64,000 bases of DNA from the NCBI RefSeq assembly GCF_002127325.2, contig NC_035444.2, positions 35,356,904 to 35,420,903 of the forward strand, in the 5' to 3' direction. The notes beneath the pieces were generated by a model, which was not told where the DNA came from, searched no databases, and was given only the letters and a program-made list of their open reading frames with translations. This DNA is from Helianthus annuus (taxonomy: Eukaryota > Streptophyta > Magnoliopsida > Asterales > Asteraceae). Positions 10,576-21,019 of the stretch are shown one piece after another. Each line of letters opens with the position of its first letter. The first letter of the stretch is position 1. The translations under genes were made by a program, and so were the position numbers.

Positions 10576-11280
10576 TTGATGTATATGTAAAGGAAACAGG
10601 TTATATGTAGGTAAAATATTCATGTATGCACATGTGCATTGGTAGAAACAATAACAATGTGAGTGATAAAAAAAGTATCACCCGTGCAAGTGCAATCATA
10701 AACAGTGCAAGTGCAATCATTAACATTGGAATTTGTAATCATAATATCGGAATACATAGTTTAAATGATGTTTAACCGAGTAGTTCAACGTAAACGTGTA
10801 GGTCAAATTGAATGTAAACAGTAATTCAACATAATCAAAATGAATGTAGACGTTTCAAATTAAGTGTAAACAACAGTTCAACGTAGGTGAGCAACTTGAA
10901 TGTAAACAGTTTAGATTAAATGTAAAACGAATAATAAAACAAAATGATCAATATTTTGACGACGAACTTAATCAAATTTTTGATGGTTGGGTGCATTATG
11001 ACGTCTCGATAAACGTCTAAGGGGCTGTTCATGTACATTTGTATGTGAAGGGTATTCAGAATCATCATATGTATCTTCATTAGTATCATTATCATCATTG
11101 GAATAAGAATTGGTTTCATCGTTAGGGGGGGTACGGAATTCTAGCAGCAATGGTAGCAGCTTGTGTATGAATGTTCCTGAAAATATAGAAAGAATGTTAA
11201 AAAGTGAATAAAGAAATGGTAAAAAGTGATATTTAATAAGGTAAATGTTATGTGTAAGAATGTTGTATAAATGATAAACA

Positions 11281-11392
11281 GATTATTGGTGATGATTATA
11301 GGATAATGGTAACGTGCTGCACATGTGCAGGATGTAGATTATTGGTGATGGTTATAGGGTAATGGTAAAGTGCTGCACATGTGCAGGATGGT
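11281..11392. repeat. 56-bp tandem duplication containing the palindrome
   Basis: Two copies, beginning GATTATTGGTGATG at 11281 and 11337, each end with GCTGCACATGTGCAGGATG, where the palindrome is extended to 14 bp (CTGCACATGTGCAG). Confidence 0.85.
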
Positions 11393-11650
11393 GTATTTAT
11401 ACAAGAATCACGTCTGACTCTCGAATTACATCAGCAGTTCTCAGTTCTCAAGCATTAGCAGTTCTCTATATTTCGTCTTCGTCGTCTTCGTCTCGATTAC
11501 ATCAGTAGCGATAACGATACACCATAAACCGTTCGTCACATCGATTTTACAATCAAACATTTCAATTTCGTCATATAATTGAGGGCAGTGCTCCAAAATT
11601 CGTATTATAATCGGTATTATTGCAATAAGAACATAATCATATATCATATA

Positions 11651-11690
11651 CTAGTCTAAGAACTCGCGAATTTCGCGGGTGGCTTAACAC
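11651..11690 (-). mobile_element. Helitron-like 3' terminus
   Basis: On the minus strand, CGCGAAATTCGCG (a 6-bp stem) is followed 10 bases later by the terminal tetranucleotide CTAG and then T. This is the hairpin-plus-CTRR design of Helitron 3' ends, inserted between A and T. The matching TC-starting 5' end, expected to the right, was not identified. Confidence 0.45.
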
Positions 11691-12850
11691 AAACATTTTA
11701 TTATTTATTAGTGTTACATAAACTTTAAAAGGTTATTTTTATCTAATGAAGAGTAGCTGATAGAATACCCTATGGAACTACTAAGCCAATGTACACAGCA
11801 TCAGTCATCAGATCTGGATAATTTGGTGCATATGTCTAGTTGATCAAAAAAAAAAGATACTTAAGAAAAATAAAGAATATCACAAGTATCTCCTAAGTTT
11901 AAAGGTAAAACAAAATGAGATACCATCATTAATGGAGGGTAACATGGACAAAAATTGTCTAAAGGGGTGTCTAACTTTGAGCAACATAATTATCCAATCA
12001 CCTAAACTAACTAATACTTTTAATTGCAACAGTAGACATTTACAGAAGTGTTCATACACGATTACCTTGGAGAATCAAACATATTTATTTCCCTAATCAT
12101 TGCTGGTACAAAAAACTACTTACCATTGCTTCAAATCTGGTAATTTGACACCAATTAACCAGTAATACAATCCTGCATCAAGTTGATCCAATCACTCAAC
12201 CTAACTAAGACTTCTAATTACAGAAGTAGATGTCTACAGGGGTGTTTATCTCCCTTATCATTGTTCTTACGAAAAGTACTTATTAATTAACCAAATCTAG
12301 TATCACAAGAATTAGCAAATTACTATGTTGACCACCGGTGCACCAAGGCCATTGCTTTTGTCAAAACGGTTCGTTTATATTTACCAAGACAATGAACTAC
12401 CAACCTAAGTATTAATATTTTAGCCCAATCCATTCGTAATCGAGTATTCCATTCGTAATTAGAGAAACACGATCAGAATTATCGAGGAGTGTGGCACAAT
12501 TAGGGTTCCAGGAGGAACAATGGTAGGAGGAATGACACGATTAGGGACAGGAGGAACAAAGTATGAGGAGGATCAATAGATGTATGAGGATCGATACCTG
12601 ATGAATCAGAAGACGCTATATGCCACCGTAAACACTGTGCCGACTGCCACCACCGTGAAATACGTGAACGCCGCCGTGAAAACCACCATGAACGCCTCTA
12701 CTCCGCCGTGAAACCACCGTGAATGCGTCTCTGCCACTTGTGAAAACTGTGAACTGATGAAACCCCTTGAAACCCTAAAATGGAGAACATTGACAAAAAA
12801 AAGGAATGAGCGTGTTTTATATTAAACATATTATAATTACAAAATTGTCA
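11691..12850. other. No gene recognised
   Basis: AT-rich sequence, possibly the body of a Helitron or TIR element. A CCGCCGTGAAACCACC-type microrepeat lies at about 12640-12760. No coding region could be supported. Confidence 0.35.
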
Positions 12851-13276
12851 TGTGTTCACACTGGTTCTCGCGGTTCTCGCAATAAAGGGTGGTTCCTAAC
12901 GGATCTCCACCTTTATTGCGAGAACCGCGAGAAACAATGTGAACACAACCTAAAATAGCTAAAAAAACCTAACCCCCACCCCCCAAAAACCTAAACCCCC
13001 CCCCCCCCCCGCTAAAATGCTAAAAACTAAACCCTCAAAAAACCTAAAAAATCTAAAAAAATCTAAAAAAAAAAATTTTTAATATTTTTTATGTTAAAAT
13101 CGCTACTTTTAGTAGCCAAAAAAAAAATTTTTTTTGCTACTAAAAGTAGCGATTTTTATATAAAAAATATTAAAAAAAAATTGTGTGTTTTTTAGCTATT
13201 TTTAGACATTTTTTGTTGTGTTCACATTGGTTCTCGCGGTTCTCGCAATAAAGGGTGGTTCCTAACGGATCTTTGT

Positions 13277-13278
<2 letters not shown>
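12851..13278. mobile_element. Palindromic TIR-element remnant with two strong hairpins
   Basis: The right terminus (13217-13278; contains TTCTCGCGGTTCTCGCAATA and ends GGATCTTTGTCC at (TA)n) recurs at 12851-12911, where it is followed at once by its own inverse, forming a hairpin of about 35-bp arms. In the centre, 13074-13116 and 13135-13182 form a second near-perfect hairpin around CGCTACTTTTAGTAGC. Poly-C and AAACCCTAAA-like tracts lie between. No ORF. Confidence 0.6.

Positions 13279-13312
<34 letters not shown>
13279..13312. repeat. (TA)17 microsatellite
   Basis: Perfect TA dinucleotides at the right edge of the TIR remnant. Confidence 0.95.
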
Positions 13313-13313
<1 letters not shown>

Positions 13314-13355
13314 CTCAGAATATGACCATTATAATCTTCTCCTTACAGTTCAAAC

Positions 13356-13793
13356 TAGGGGTGTGCACGGTTCCATTCGGTTATTAGCCTTAACCGAAGT
13401 TATCGATTAATCAGTTCGGTTTATTCAGTTAATTTGTCGGTTTTCGGTTCGGTTAATAACCAAACCAAACCAAACTTGGGCTAAAATTTTTACTTAGAAA
13501 TACATGGAATAGAGGTATAAATACATGAAATGGTAGTATACATACATAAAATTGAGGTATAAATACAAGAACTGGATGTATAAATATATGAAATGGAGGT
13601 ATAAAACATAAAGTACATGAAATGGCGGTATAAAGCTAGATATATATAAAAATATGAATGGTTCGGTTAATTTTGGTTAACTGAGGGTACAAAAAATAAC
13701 CGATAATCGATCATCCGTTGATTCGGTTTCGGTTAATTTCGGTTCAGTAACCATTTCGGTTGAACCTGTTCGGTTTCGGTTAACGGATCGGTT
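13356..13793. mobile_element. hAT-type MITE, right end deleted
   Basis: Starts TAGGGGTGTGCACGG after GTTCAAAC, as at 25407. The interior is rich in CGGTTCGGTT. The right terminus present in the other copy (TGCTCACCCCTA plus target duplication) is missing; the sequence jumps to ATACAAGAGAAGGG. Confidence 0.75.
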
Positions 13794-13857
13794 ATACAAG
13801 AGAAGGGTATTTATGTCAAGAAAAAAAAATTGAAAACACGTATATGGGAAAACAAAC

Positions 13858-14478
13858 CTGCTTAATAACAGTGAATGGTTCTTCTGCGAGACTCAGTGGT
13901 GCAGTTGATATAGTAAGAAACCCGTTTCTGTTTCCATAAACAATGTCTGTGAAGGGACGATCGCCCACCTGAAAGAAGAAGTATTGATTTACTGATTTAT
14001 TTAAACTTTAATAAACAACAAACTGAAATTTTCAAAAGAGTAATTGGTACCATTATGAGCAGTGGCGGAGTTTGACCAAAAGTTTCGAGGGGGCGTAAAG
14101 TAATGGGACCCAAAAAACTTTTTTCCTATCGTTATGTTTCGGTTCGGGTTGGGTTGGCTATTCGATTCAAATCGGGTCAAATAATAATAGTTTCAAATAA
14201 AACAAAGTGTATATTTATCAAACTACCCATCATTTATGTACAAAGTTTATAAATATTTAGAATATACAATTTAAGAAAAATAATCTAGGGGGCGATCCTA
14301 TATAATTTTAAAATTTTCGGACGAAAAATCGGAATTTATACACTTCTAACCGAAATATTGGGGTGGGCGGGTGCACCCCCGAGCACCCACTATCCTCCGC
14401 CTCTGATTATGAGCTTTGAACAATCACATCCAAAGTGTCTTTCAATTTCTTCAGCTGAACCGGCTGGCTTCTTCACCT
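13858..14478 (-). pseudogene. PGPP1 relic, two exons, one split by hAT
   Basis: Exon 13968-13858 corresponds to exon 4 of PGPP1 (begins VGDRPFTDIVYGNRNGF; carries a 3-base insertion near its end) and exon 14478-14051 to exon 3 (VKKPAGSAEEIERHFGC), the latter interrupted by a 346-bp hAT element. Exons 1, 2 and 5 are absent. Sequence is otherwise very close to the intact gene at 25073-28389. It cannot encode the phosphatase. The position left of receptor kinase 1 mirrors PGPP1 right of receptor kinase 2, so the kinase and PGPP1 were duplicated as one block. Confidence 0.9.
14060..14405. mobile_element. hAT-type MITE in PGPP1 relic exon
   Basis: Begins CAGTGGCGGAG and ends CTCCGCCTCTG (imperfect inverted ends), flanked by the 8-bp target duplication ATTATGAG at 14052-14059 and 14406-14413. 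An 8-bp duplication is the hAT hallmark. The uninterrupted site is visible in PGPP1 exon 3 at 26110. 346 bp, no transposase. Confidence 0.9.
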
Positions 14479-14565
14479 CTACGGTAAACAAACAAACGCA
14501 CAAATTGTTGTTGTTGTTGTTATGCCACATATTCAAAATTACAAAATAATATCAAGTTCTACATA

Positions 14566-14600
14566 TTTAACCCGTGTAATACACCGGATTTTAACCTAGT
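14566..14600 (+). mobile_element. Helitron-like 3' terminus (candidate)
   Basis: CCCGTGTAATACACCGG (imperfect hairpin) followed by ATTTTAACCTAG and T. A diverged copy (CATAG instead of CCTAG) lies at about 19938-19975 upstream of the second receptor kinase, so the insertion predates the tandem duplication. No 5' end identified. Confidence 0.35.
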
Positions 14601-14689
14601 TAAACATATATAATAATTACTAATGTGACACATAAATATATAAAGTTAACTAGTTCAGTTTATAATACTGCTAATATTTCTCATCTTCT

Positions 14690-15227
14690 AATTTAACCAA
14701 AGTGATAGTTCGACCGAGCTGAATCCAGTGGCCATTTTCTAGAACGGCTGTATTAAAATCGCCTTCTAACAGACAGTTCTTGCGTCAGCAAAGGTCAAAA
14801 CTCAAATGGGTTAGATTGTTGACCTTGATCGAGTTTTGGTCTGAGAAATGTGAAGACAGGGTGACTCTCGGCACCATCCCCAGCCAGCCATGGGCCAATT
14901 AATGGCTGTAAATAATGATTATGGTGTGGTGTTAAGATTTGCTAACCAGTGACCATAGGATCACCATTAAAGACCCCTCTTTGCAGTGTTTTCTATTTTA
15001 TCGTTTTTGAGATGGTGACAAATTGTATTTTATAATTTAGATGTTTGGCCAATTGACAATGTCTGCAAATAATGATGACTCATGACATGGTTTTCTGTAT
15101 TATATTAGAAGGAAACTTCGTCTTAGGTGAGTCGACTTTAGCATGGAGTTGACGTTTTCTACGCTAGATATGATATTTAGATCATGAAACACATCGTCAT
15201 AGGCCCTTGTGTCTTCAATAATCATTA
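14690..15227 (+). promoter_or_regulatory. Upstream region of receptor kinase 1, duplicated before kinase 2
   Basis: This roughly 540-bp region matches 20290-21019 upstream of the second kinase except for a MITE there. Shared blocks include CCATTTTCTAGA, GTTCTTGCGTCAGCAAAGGTC, broken only in my description, and the region around the start codon. Such retention around both starts marks it as the shared promoter and 5' leader. W-box-like TTGAC cores (GTTGACC at about 14817 and 14819) are visible; their role is inference. Confidence 0.5.
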
Positions 15228-17744
15228 GTGATGAGGGGGCCATGGATCTGTTATTGTTTTTCCTTGTTTCTCATCTTAAATTGCTACTCAACCTCTGCCG
15301 ATTACCCCACTGCAAATCTTTCCACCACATGGGCCAACACGGAATCTTTGCCCCATTCTGTTAACTTCACTGATGGCTCGAGGGTCCGAGCCATCGTCCT
15401 TAGAGGATCATTCGGGCCCAAATTCGCATGTGGGTTCTACTGCAACGGAACCTGCACCTCTTACCTCTTCTCTGTCTTCATTGTTCAAACCAATAGTGCT
15501 AGTGATATCATTCTACCAGATAGCGGGTTCCCTCAAGTGGTGTGGTCAGCTAACCGAGACCATCCGGTTAGCTATGGCGCAATATTGAATCTCACTGCAA
15601 CCGGAGAATTGGTCCTACAGGATGTTGATGGAAGCACGGTTTGGACTACCAACACTACTGGAAAATCTGTTTCCGGTTTAAACTTAACCGATGATGGAAA
15701 CCTAGTGCTGTTTGATATCAATAGCTCTGTAGTTTGGCAATCTTTTGACTACCCAACAGACTGTTTGGTACCAGGGCAAATACTGTTTCAAGGACAACAG
15801 CTGATACCTAGTGTTTCATCAACCAACTGGATGACCCAAAAAGCTTTGTTTTCCCTTCAAGTCACAGATAATGGTTTGTTTGCTTATTTTGGATCAAACC
15901 CACCTCAAGCCTATTACAGTAGACGGGTCTCAGGCAACGATACATTCACAGGAAGAAGGCATGTTAGGTTCTTGAATGGCAGTTTGTCTTTTTTCATTCT
16001 TACTGCTGAGCCAAGTGATCCTGATTTCATGATTCCCGTACCTCAAGCATCATCAGCCCAGTACATGAAACTGATGCCAGACGGGCATTTGAAAGTGTTT
16101 GAATGGCAAGCAAGGTGGTTAGTGGTGGCTGATTTACTTGACACTAATCTTGGAGAGTGTAATTATCCTTTGTCTTGTGGAAGAAATGCCATCTGCTCAG
16201 GTAATCAACAGTGTACCTGTCCAGTACCAAGTTCTCCCACGACAGACAATTTCAGACCGGAGTTTTTCAGAGCAGTGGACAATCGGCAACCTAACCTGGG
16301 CTGCTCTGAAATTACTCCTCTCACATGTAATACCACCCAACATCAAACTTTGTTTCCATTTGAGAACGTTACGTACTTCAACATTATTGCAGACATGGAG
16401 AAGGTGGATATTGAGACTTGCAAACAAGCATGTGTCAACAATTGCTCATGCAAAGCAGCTATATTTCAGTATGGTTCAGATACTTTAAATGGGGATTGTT
16501 ATTTGCCTTCTGAGCTCTTCACAATGACGAATGCTGATCCAGATGTAATTCATCGTAATGCTTCAGCTTTCATAAAAGTACAATTCATTACTCCTCCAGA
16601 TGTAACATCTTCTGACGATGATTCGGATCCAGCACGTTTAGCTATATTCATTACTACTCCGGTAAGTTTTTTGCTTTTTATTCCGCTTTTAGGTTTTATT
16701 ATTTACATACTCGACAAGCGAAGACAAGCCACTCAAATGGAGGAAGAATTCTTAGGCGAGGTACCAGGAATGCCAAATCGGTATACCTCTGAAGAATTGA
16801 GAACCGCCACAGAGAATTTCAACAAAAAGTTGGGTGAAGGCGGATTTGGAGCAGTTTTTGAGGGGATTCTTGAAGACGGCTCCAAGATTGCAGTTAAATG
16901 TCTTGAGTGTCTTGGGCAAGTTAACAAATCATTCCTAGCTGAGGTTCAATCCATTGGAAGCATTCACCATGTGAATTTGCTTACACTAAGAGGATTTGGT
17001 GCTTGGAAATCACAGCGTTTTCTTGTGTATGAATTCATGAGTAATGGATCGTTAGATCGTTGGATCTACCATGGAGACCGAGAGCACGTACTAGAATGGA
17101 GATGCAGAAAGAAAATCATTCTTGATGTAGCCAAAGGTCTAGCATATCTTCATGAAGACTGTAGACAAAAAATCATCCACCTAGACATTAAACCTCAAAA
17201 CATACTGCTAGACAGCGATTTCAATGCCAAAGTATCTGATTTCGGGTTGTCAAAGCTCATCGATAGAAATCAAACCCAAGTTATGACTACGATGAGAGGG
17301 ACCCCAGGATATCTTGCACCAGAATGGTTGAGCTCAGTTATTACCGAAAAAGTGGATGTATACAGCTTCGGGATCGTTGTCTTAGAGATGTTGTGTGGGA
17401 GGAAGAAATTTGACACATCTTTGTCCGAAGAAGGCTGGCACTTACTTGGTGTCCTTCAAAAATGTTGGGAACAGGGGACTCTGCAAGATATGGTTGACAA
17501 GTACAGTGAAGATATGCAGGCACATAATTCAGAAGTTGTGGAGATGATGAAATTGGCTTCATGGTGTTTGCAGTATAATTTCAAGAGAAGGCCTTCAATG
17601 TCAACGGTGGTTAAGGTGTTAGAAGGAGTAATGGAAGTCGAATCTAGGTTGAATTACAACTTCACAGATCCTAGAAACACAGCAGTTGAACATGACAAAG
17701 ATTTGACACCATTGATGGCTTCTGTTCTGTCTGGTCCTAGGTAA
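15228..17744 (+). CDS. G-type lectin S-receptor-like Ser/Thr kinase (SD2-5-like)
   Basis: Intronless ORF of 838 codons. In order: signal peptide (1-24), bulb-type mannose-binding lectin domain (about 60-190, with VVWSANRDHPV and VVWQSFDYPTDC), EGF-like cysteine cluster (about 311-332), PAN domain (about 367-450, CKQACVNNCSCKAA), one membrane helix (about 471-495), then an intracellular kinase: P-loop GEGGFGAVFEG near 536, lysine of IAVKCLE near 556, catalytic HLDIKPQN near 651 and DFG near 671, all intact, followed by GTPGYLAPEW. Such plasma-membrane receptors sense extracellular ligands, often in defence; the ligand is unknown. The start is favoured by the signal peptide and conservation with the second copy. 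Length and layout match the SD2-5 group. Tandem partner at 21020-23525. Confidence 0.95.
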   Translation: MMRGPWICYCFSLFLILNCYSTSADYPTANLSTTWANTESLPHSVNFTDGSRVRAIVLRGSFGPKFACGFYCNGTCTSYLFSVFIVQTNSASDIILPDSGFPQVVWSANRDHPVSYGAILNLTATGELVLQDVDGSTVWTTNTTGKSVSGLNLTDDGNLVLFDINSSVVWQSFDYPTDCLVPGQILFQGQQLIPSVSSTNWMTQKALFSLQVTDNGLFAYFGSNPPQAYYSRRVSGNDTFTGRRHVRFLNGSLSFFILTAEPSDPDFMIPVPQASSAQYMKLMPDGHLKVFEWQARWLVVADLLDTNLGECNYPLSCGRNAICSGNQQCTCPVPSSPTTDNFRPEFFRAVDNRQPNLGCSEITPLTCNTTQHQTLFPFENVTYFNIIADMEKVDIETCKQACVNNCSCKAAIFQYGSDTLNGDCYLPSELFTMTNADPDVIHRNASAFIKVQFITPPDVTSSDDDSDPARLAIFITTPVSFLLFIPLLGFIIYILDKRRQATQMEEEFLGEVPGMPNRYTSEELRTATENFNKKLGEGGFGAVFEGILEDGSKIAVKCLECLGQVNKSFLAEVQSIGSIHHVNLLTLRGFGAWKSQRFLVYEFMSNGSLDRWIYHGDREHVLEWRCRKKIILDVAKGLAYLHEDCRQKIIHLDIKPQNILLDSDFNAKVSDFGLSKLIDRNQTQVMTTMRGTPGYLAPEWLSSVITEKVDVYSFGIVVLEMLCGRKKFDTSLSEEGWHLLGVLQKCWEQGTLQDMVDKYSEDMQAHNSEVVEMMKLASWCLQYNFKRRPSMSTVVKVLEGVMEVESRLNYNFTDPRNTAVEHDKDLTPLMASVLSGPR

Positions 17745-19148
17745 GGAACCATGAGGATTTTGTGGATGATTATCATGCACATTCTTAACGTTTCATCATC
17801 TTTTGCAATTGAGATTTTTAATACGTATTATTTCTTCTTGGTCTTGGCCTCTATGCTCCTAATCAGACTAAAAGAGACATTTTCAGGAGAGTTTTATGAT
17901 ATTTAAGTTTTTTCCGGTCTTTATATATTTTTCAAAGACATTTTTTAAAAGTAACTGTATCAGGGGCACTCGACGTTTTAGGCGTCCAGAAGAAATTCTA
18001 AAACCGGGGTCCTTATATGAAAAACATAATTATTGGATTTAGCATGCTAATCAGCTTTAAAAAAAAAGAAAAAAAAAAGAAACTCTTTATACTTTGTTTG
18101 AAAAAGATGTAAGAACTGTACAATTTAGTGTGTATGAATGGGAATCTTGTTTGAATCAAAGGCTTTGTATGATTTAGTGTTGACCTGCTCCTAAATGTTA
18201 TAAATCGATAAACAGTTAAAATCTAACCAAGTATATCCCTTGAACGATACCGCTTCCTTTGTTTTCTTGATTCACTTTAAAGTATATAAAACACCCATTC
18301 ATCAAGTACAAACTATACCATCAATTTGTATGCAAAAAAATCATCAGGAACATCTTATAAAACAAAGGAAGTCTAAATATGAAGAGATAATGCTAACCTC
18401 CCATTAAAACGAAGCATCAAACACAAAGAAAATCATAAGATAATCAGTATTCTCCATATCAACTTCAACCTTCAACATATCTTTATGCGAATCATATGCT
18501 CCTTGCATCTTTAGCTTCCCAACTCCAGATTCCATGGTAACAAATAGATTTGACAAATTTATATTTAATAACAAGATGGTGGAAGAAGCATACAGTATGC
18601 ATCCTATATACTCGATATCCCCAACAAAACTTACCACAGTGAACTAGTGACCTACTGCACCTAATGAATCCATTGCTTTAGAAGCATTTAATCAAGCAGT
18701 TGGAGGGCGTCATCTAACTTTGTAACTCCAGACGTATGTTTCAGACAGAAATCTTATATTCAAATGAAAGGTATATTCTTGTGCAGATCATCCACCTTAG
18801 TTTCAATTTTATGAACCTACGTACCAGCTGACAAAATTAGCGACTTGCAGGTGGTGTTTCGAAATCAACTAAATATAAACACCTTGTTCATAGATTGGAA
18901 TCAAAACTGGGACGAAAAAAGGGTGATTGAAATACTGAATTTAGGGCAACCCTCAATTCAACGGTTATCTTGGAGAGTATGGTTTTAAATTTACTATGTG
19001 GGATCACCACTGATCCACTCCTGACCCAGAATTTATTATCTTGTGGGCAATCGCGAGACTTGATATGGGCTTAGGTTTGAGCGTGGCCCTTTGGGCGGGA
19101 ATTTAAGGCCGGGCGTAAGGCATGCTAGTAATCCTATGTGGCCGGTTC
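17745..19148. other. Intergenic DNA downstream of receptor kinase 1
   Basis: No supported gene. A minus-strand frame at 18404-18637 (77 codons) has no recognisable family. A GC-rich stretch at about 19060-19147 directly precedes the TTA microsatellite, a layout seen at retroposon 3' ends, but no diagnostic motif was found. Confidence 0.4.

Positions 19149-19201
<53 letters not shown>
19149..19201. repeat. (TTA)n microsatellite
   Basis: About 17 TTA/ATT trinucleotides; produces poly-isoleucine frames on both strands that are not genes. Confidence 0.95.
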
Positions 19202-20089
19202 AATTCTCTCACGTTTAATTTTAATATTATTATATTATATTTAACTTTTAATAAAAGATTGCAAATAATGCGACGTGGCAATACCTCGTCTTCCGTAAAT
19301 TTTAAATTAAAAAATATATGTATTATACCTAAATATTTATTATTATCTTATAAAGAAAATAATCAAACCAAATAATAATAAACAAACCCTTAGTTATTGA
19401 TTTTTTTAGTTACATCCGTCAAACAAAACTTGAACTAAATAATTTTCACATGAATTTGTATTATTATTTTTTCGTTAATTGATCTTGCCAATTATATAAT
19501 TTCCAAATATATTAAAAGAAAATATACATACCCAATTTATGAGAGGGCACAAATAAATTTCAATTTACATTGTGCTGGGTGTTACAACTTACATACTTTG
19601 ATCATAGATGCTTCACGGGTTTATGGGCTAGGTTGTCTAGACTCCAAGCAACTAAATAAATTCTTAAATTACGTTCAATTACAATCAAATCCAAATATCC
19701 CTAAATGACAAATCAATTGACCAAGCTTTACTGAGATTCAAACTTCAATATTATCTCTTTGAAAGTCAAAACAATCTTATCTCGATACATCCAACAATTC
19801 TTACTATCTATTTGGCCGGACAATGGGGAGAATGAATAGATTTATACTCTTAAACATTATATTCTTTTTTATTATTATATTATTGTTGAGTTTGCCACAT
19901 ATTCAAAATTACAAAATAATATCAAGTTCTACATATTTAACCTGTGTAATACACCGAGTTATAACATAGTTAAACATAAATAATAATTACTAATGCGACA
20001 CATAAATATATGAAGTTTACTAGTTCAGTTTATACTACTGCTAATATTTCTCATCTTCTTATTCAAAATTACAATATAATATCAAGTCC
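19202..20089. other. Intergenic DNA, partly duplicated
   Basis: 19202-19890 shows no gene. 19893-20065 matches 14520-14695 upstream of the first kinase, marking the left border of the second duplication unit. Confidence 0.5.
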
Positions 20090-20290
20090 CTTTTAGTCAT
20101 TTTACATGAATAAGCTAAACCAAACATTTTTTAAAAAACAACTTATTGACTTACTAGTTTTTCCCACCAGATAATCTAATTCAAACACTTTTTTAAAAAC
20201 TTTTTTTTTAAAAAGTCATAAGTCAATGAGTCTTTTTTTAACAAAAAAAAAATTCCTGTTTGAGTTAAATAAGCTTAGCCAAACACCCCT
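20090..20290. mobile_element. Insertion absent from unit 1, MITE-like
   Basis: Compared with unit 1 around 14690, this copy carries about 200 extra bases. They run from a second copy of ATTCAAAATTACAATATAAT to TTAGCCAAACACCCCTAATT. AAGCTAAACCAAACA and TGTTTGGCTAAGCTT are loosely inverted. Class not determined. Confidence 0.4.
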
Positions 20291-20345
20291 AATTTAACCA
20301 AAGTGACAGTATGACCGAGCTGAATCCACTGGCCATTTTCTAGAT

Positions 20346-20546
20346 CGGCTTTGGGCATGTTTGGCTTAACTTATTTTCAACTTTTGGAAAAGTCCTTTTG
20401 AAAACAAAAAGTCAGGAAAACATGACTTTTGCCTTTGGAAAAGGACTTTTGGGCTAAAAAAGAAAAGGCAAACACCCAAAAAAAGGACTTTTGGGCATGT
20501 AAAATGACTTTTTTCTTCAAAATAAGGAACCCCAAACATGCACTTT
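20346..20546. mobile_element. Harbinger/Tourist-like MITE in kinase 2 promoter
   Basis: An insert of about 200 bp absent from the matching place at 14750. Inverted ends are GGGCATGTTTGG and CCAAACATGCAC, flanked by TTT on both sides. The interior repeats AAAAGGACTTTTGGG-type motifs. Short T-rich target duplication and the end sequence suggest PIF/Harbinger. Confidence 0.55.
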
Positions 20547-21019
20547 ATTAAAATCACCCTCTAACAGACGGTTCTTGCGTCAGCAAAGGTCAAAACTCAA
20601 ATGAGTTAGTCGTTGACCTTGACCGAGTTTTGGTCTGAGAAATGTGAAGACAGGGTGAGCCTCGGCACCATCCCCAGCCAGCCATGGCCCAATTAATGGC
20701 TGTTAATAATGAATATGGTGTGGCGTTAAGAGTTGCTAACCAGTGACCATAGGAACACCATTAAAGACCCCTCTTTGCAGTGTTTTCTTTTTTCTATTTT
20801 ATCGTTTTTGAGATGGTGACAAGTTGTATTTTATAATTTAGATGTTTGGCCAATTGAACATGTCTGCAAATAATGATGACTACTTCATGCTCATGAGTCA
20901 TGAGTTGACTTTAGAAGGAAACTTCATCTTAGGTGAGTCGACTTTAGCATGGAGTTGACTTTTTTTACAGTTAGATATGATATTCAGATCATGAACCTTT
21001 GTGTCTTCAATAATCATTA

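Larger units (their letters stand above)
8099..11392. repeat. Field of dispersed TGCACATGTGCA palindromes
   Basis: The 12-bp perfect palindrome TGCACATGTGCA occurs exactly 13 times, starting at 8099, 8201, 8291, 8361, 8707, 8809, 9844, 9862, 9895, 10212, 10627, 11318 and 11374. There are near-copies at about 8467, 8755 and 9711. Many lie in a longer frame GTTATGCACATGTGCATA or AGTTTGTCATA. The spacing is irregular and the host DNA is AT-rich and non-coding. Several minus-strand frames rich in His-Met-Cys are by-products of this repeat. A 5'-truncated LINE has inserted inside one copy. Function unknown; the core CACATGTG is an E-box-type sequence. Confidence 0.8.
13313..14555. repeat. Segmental duplication of the 3' half of PGPP1
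   Basis: From AACTCAGAATATGACC onward this block matches 25365-26215, which lies inside and downstream of PGPP1, including the same hAT insertion and two exons. The duplication therefore happened after that hAT inserted. The copy later acquired its own second hAT in an exon and a deletion of the first hAT's right end. Confidence 0.85.

Noticed and set aside
11651..14600. A complete Helitron between the two CTAG-type ends
   Set aside because: The two ends are 3' ends on opposite strands facing each other; no TC-starting 5' end was found for either.
18404..18637. Minus-strand frame of 77 codons with a natural-looking composition
   Set aside because: No recognisable family, splice context or partner; kept only as a note.
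19036..19375. Poly-isoleucine frames on both strands
   Set aside because: Translation of the TTA microsatellite.
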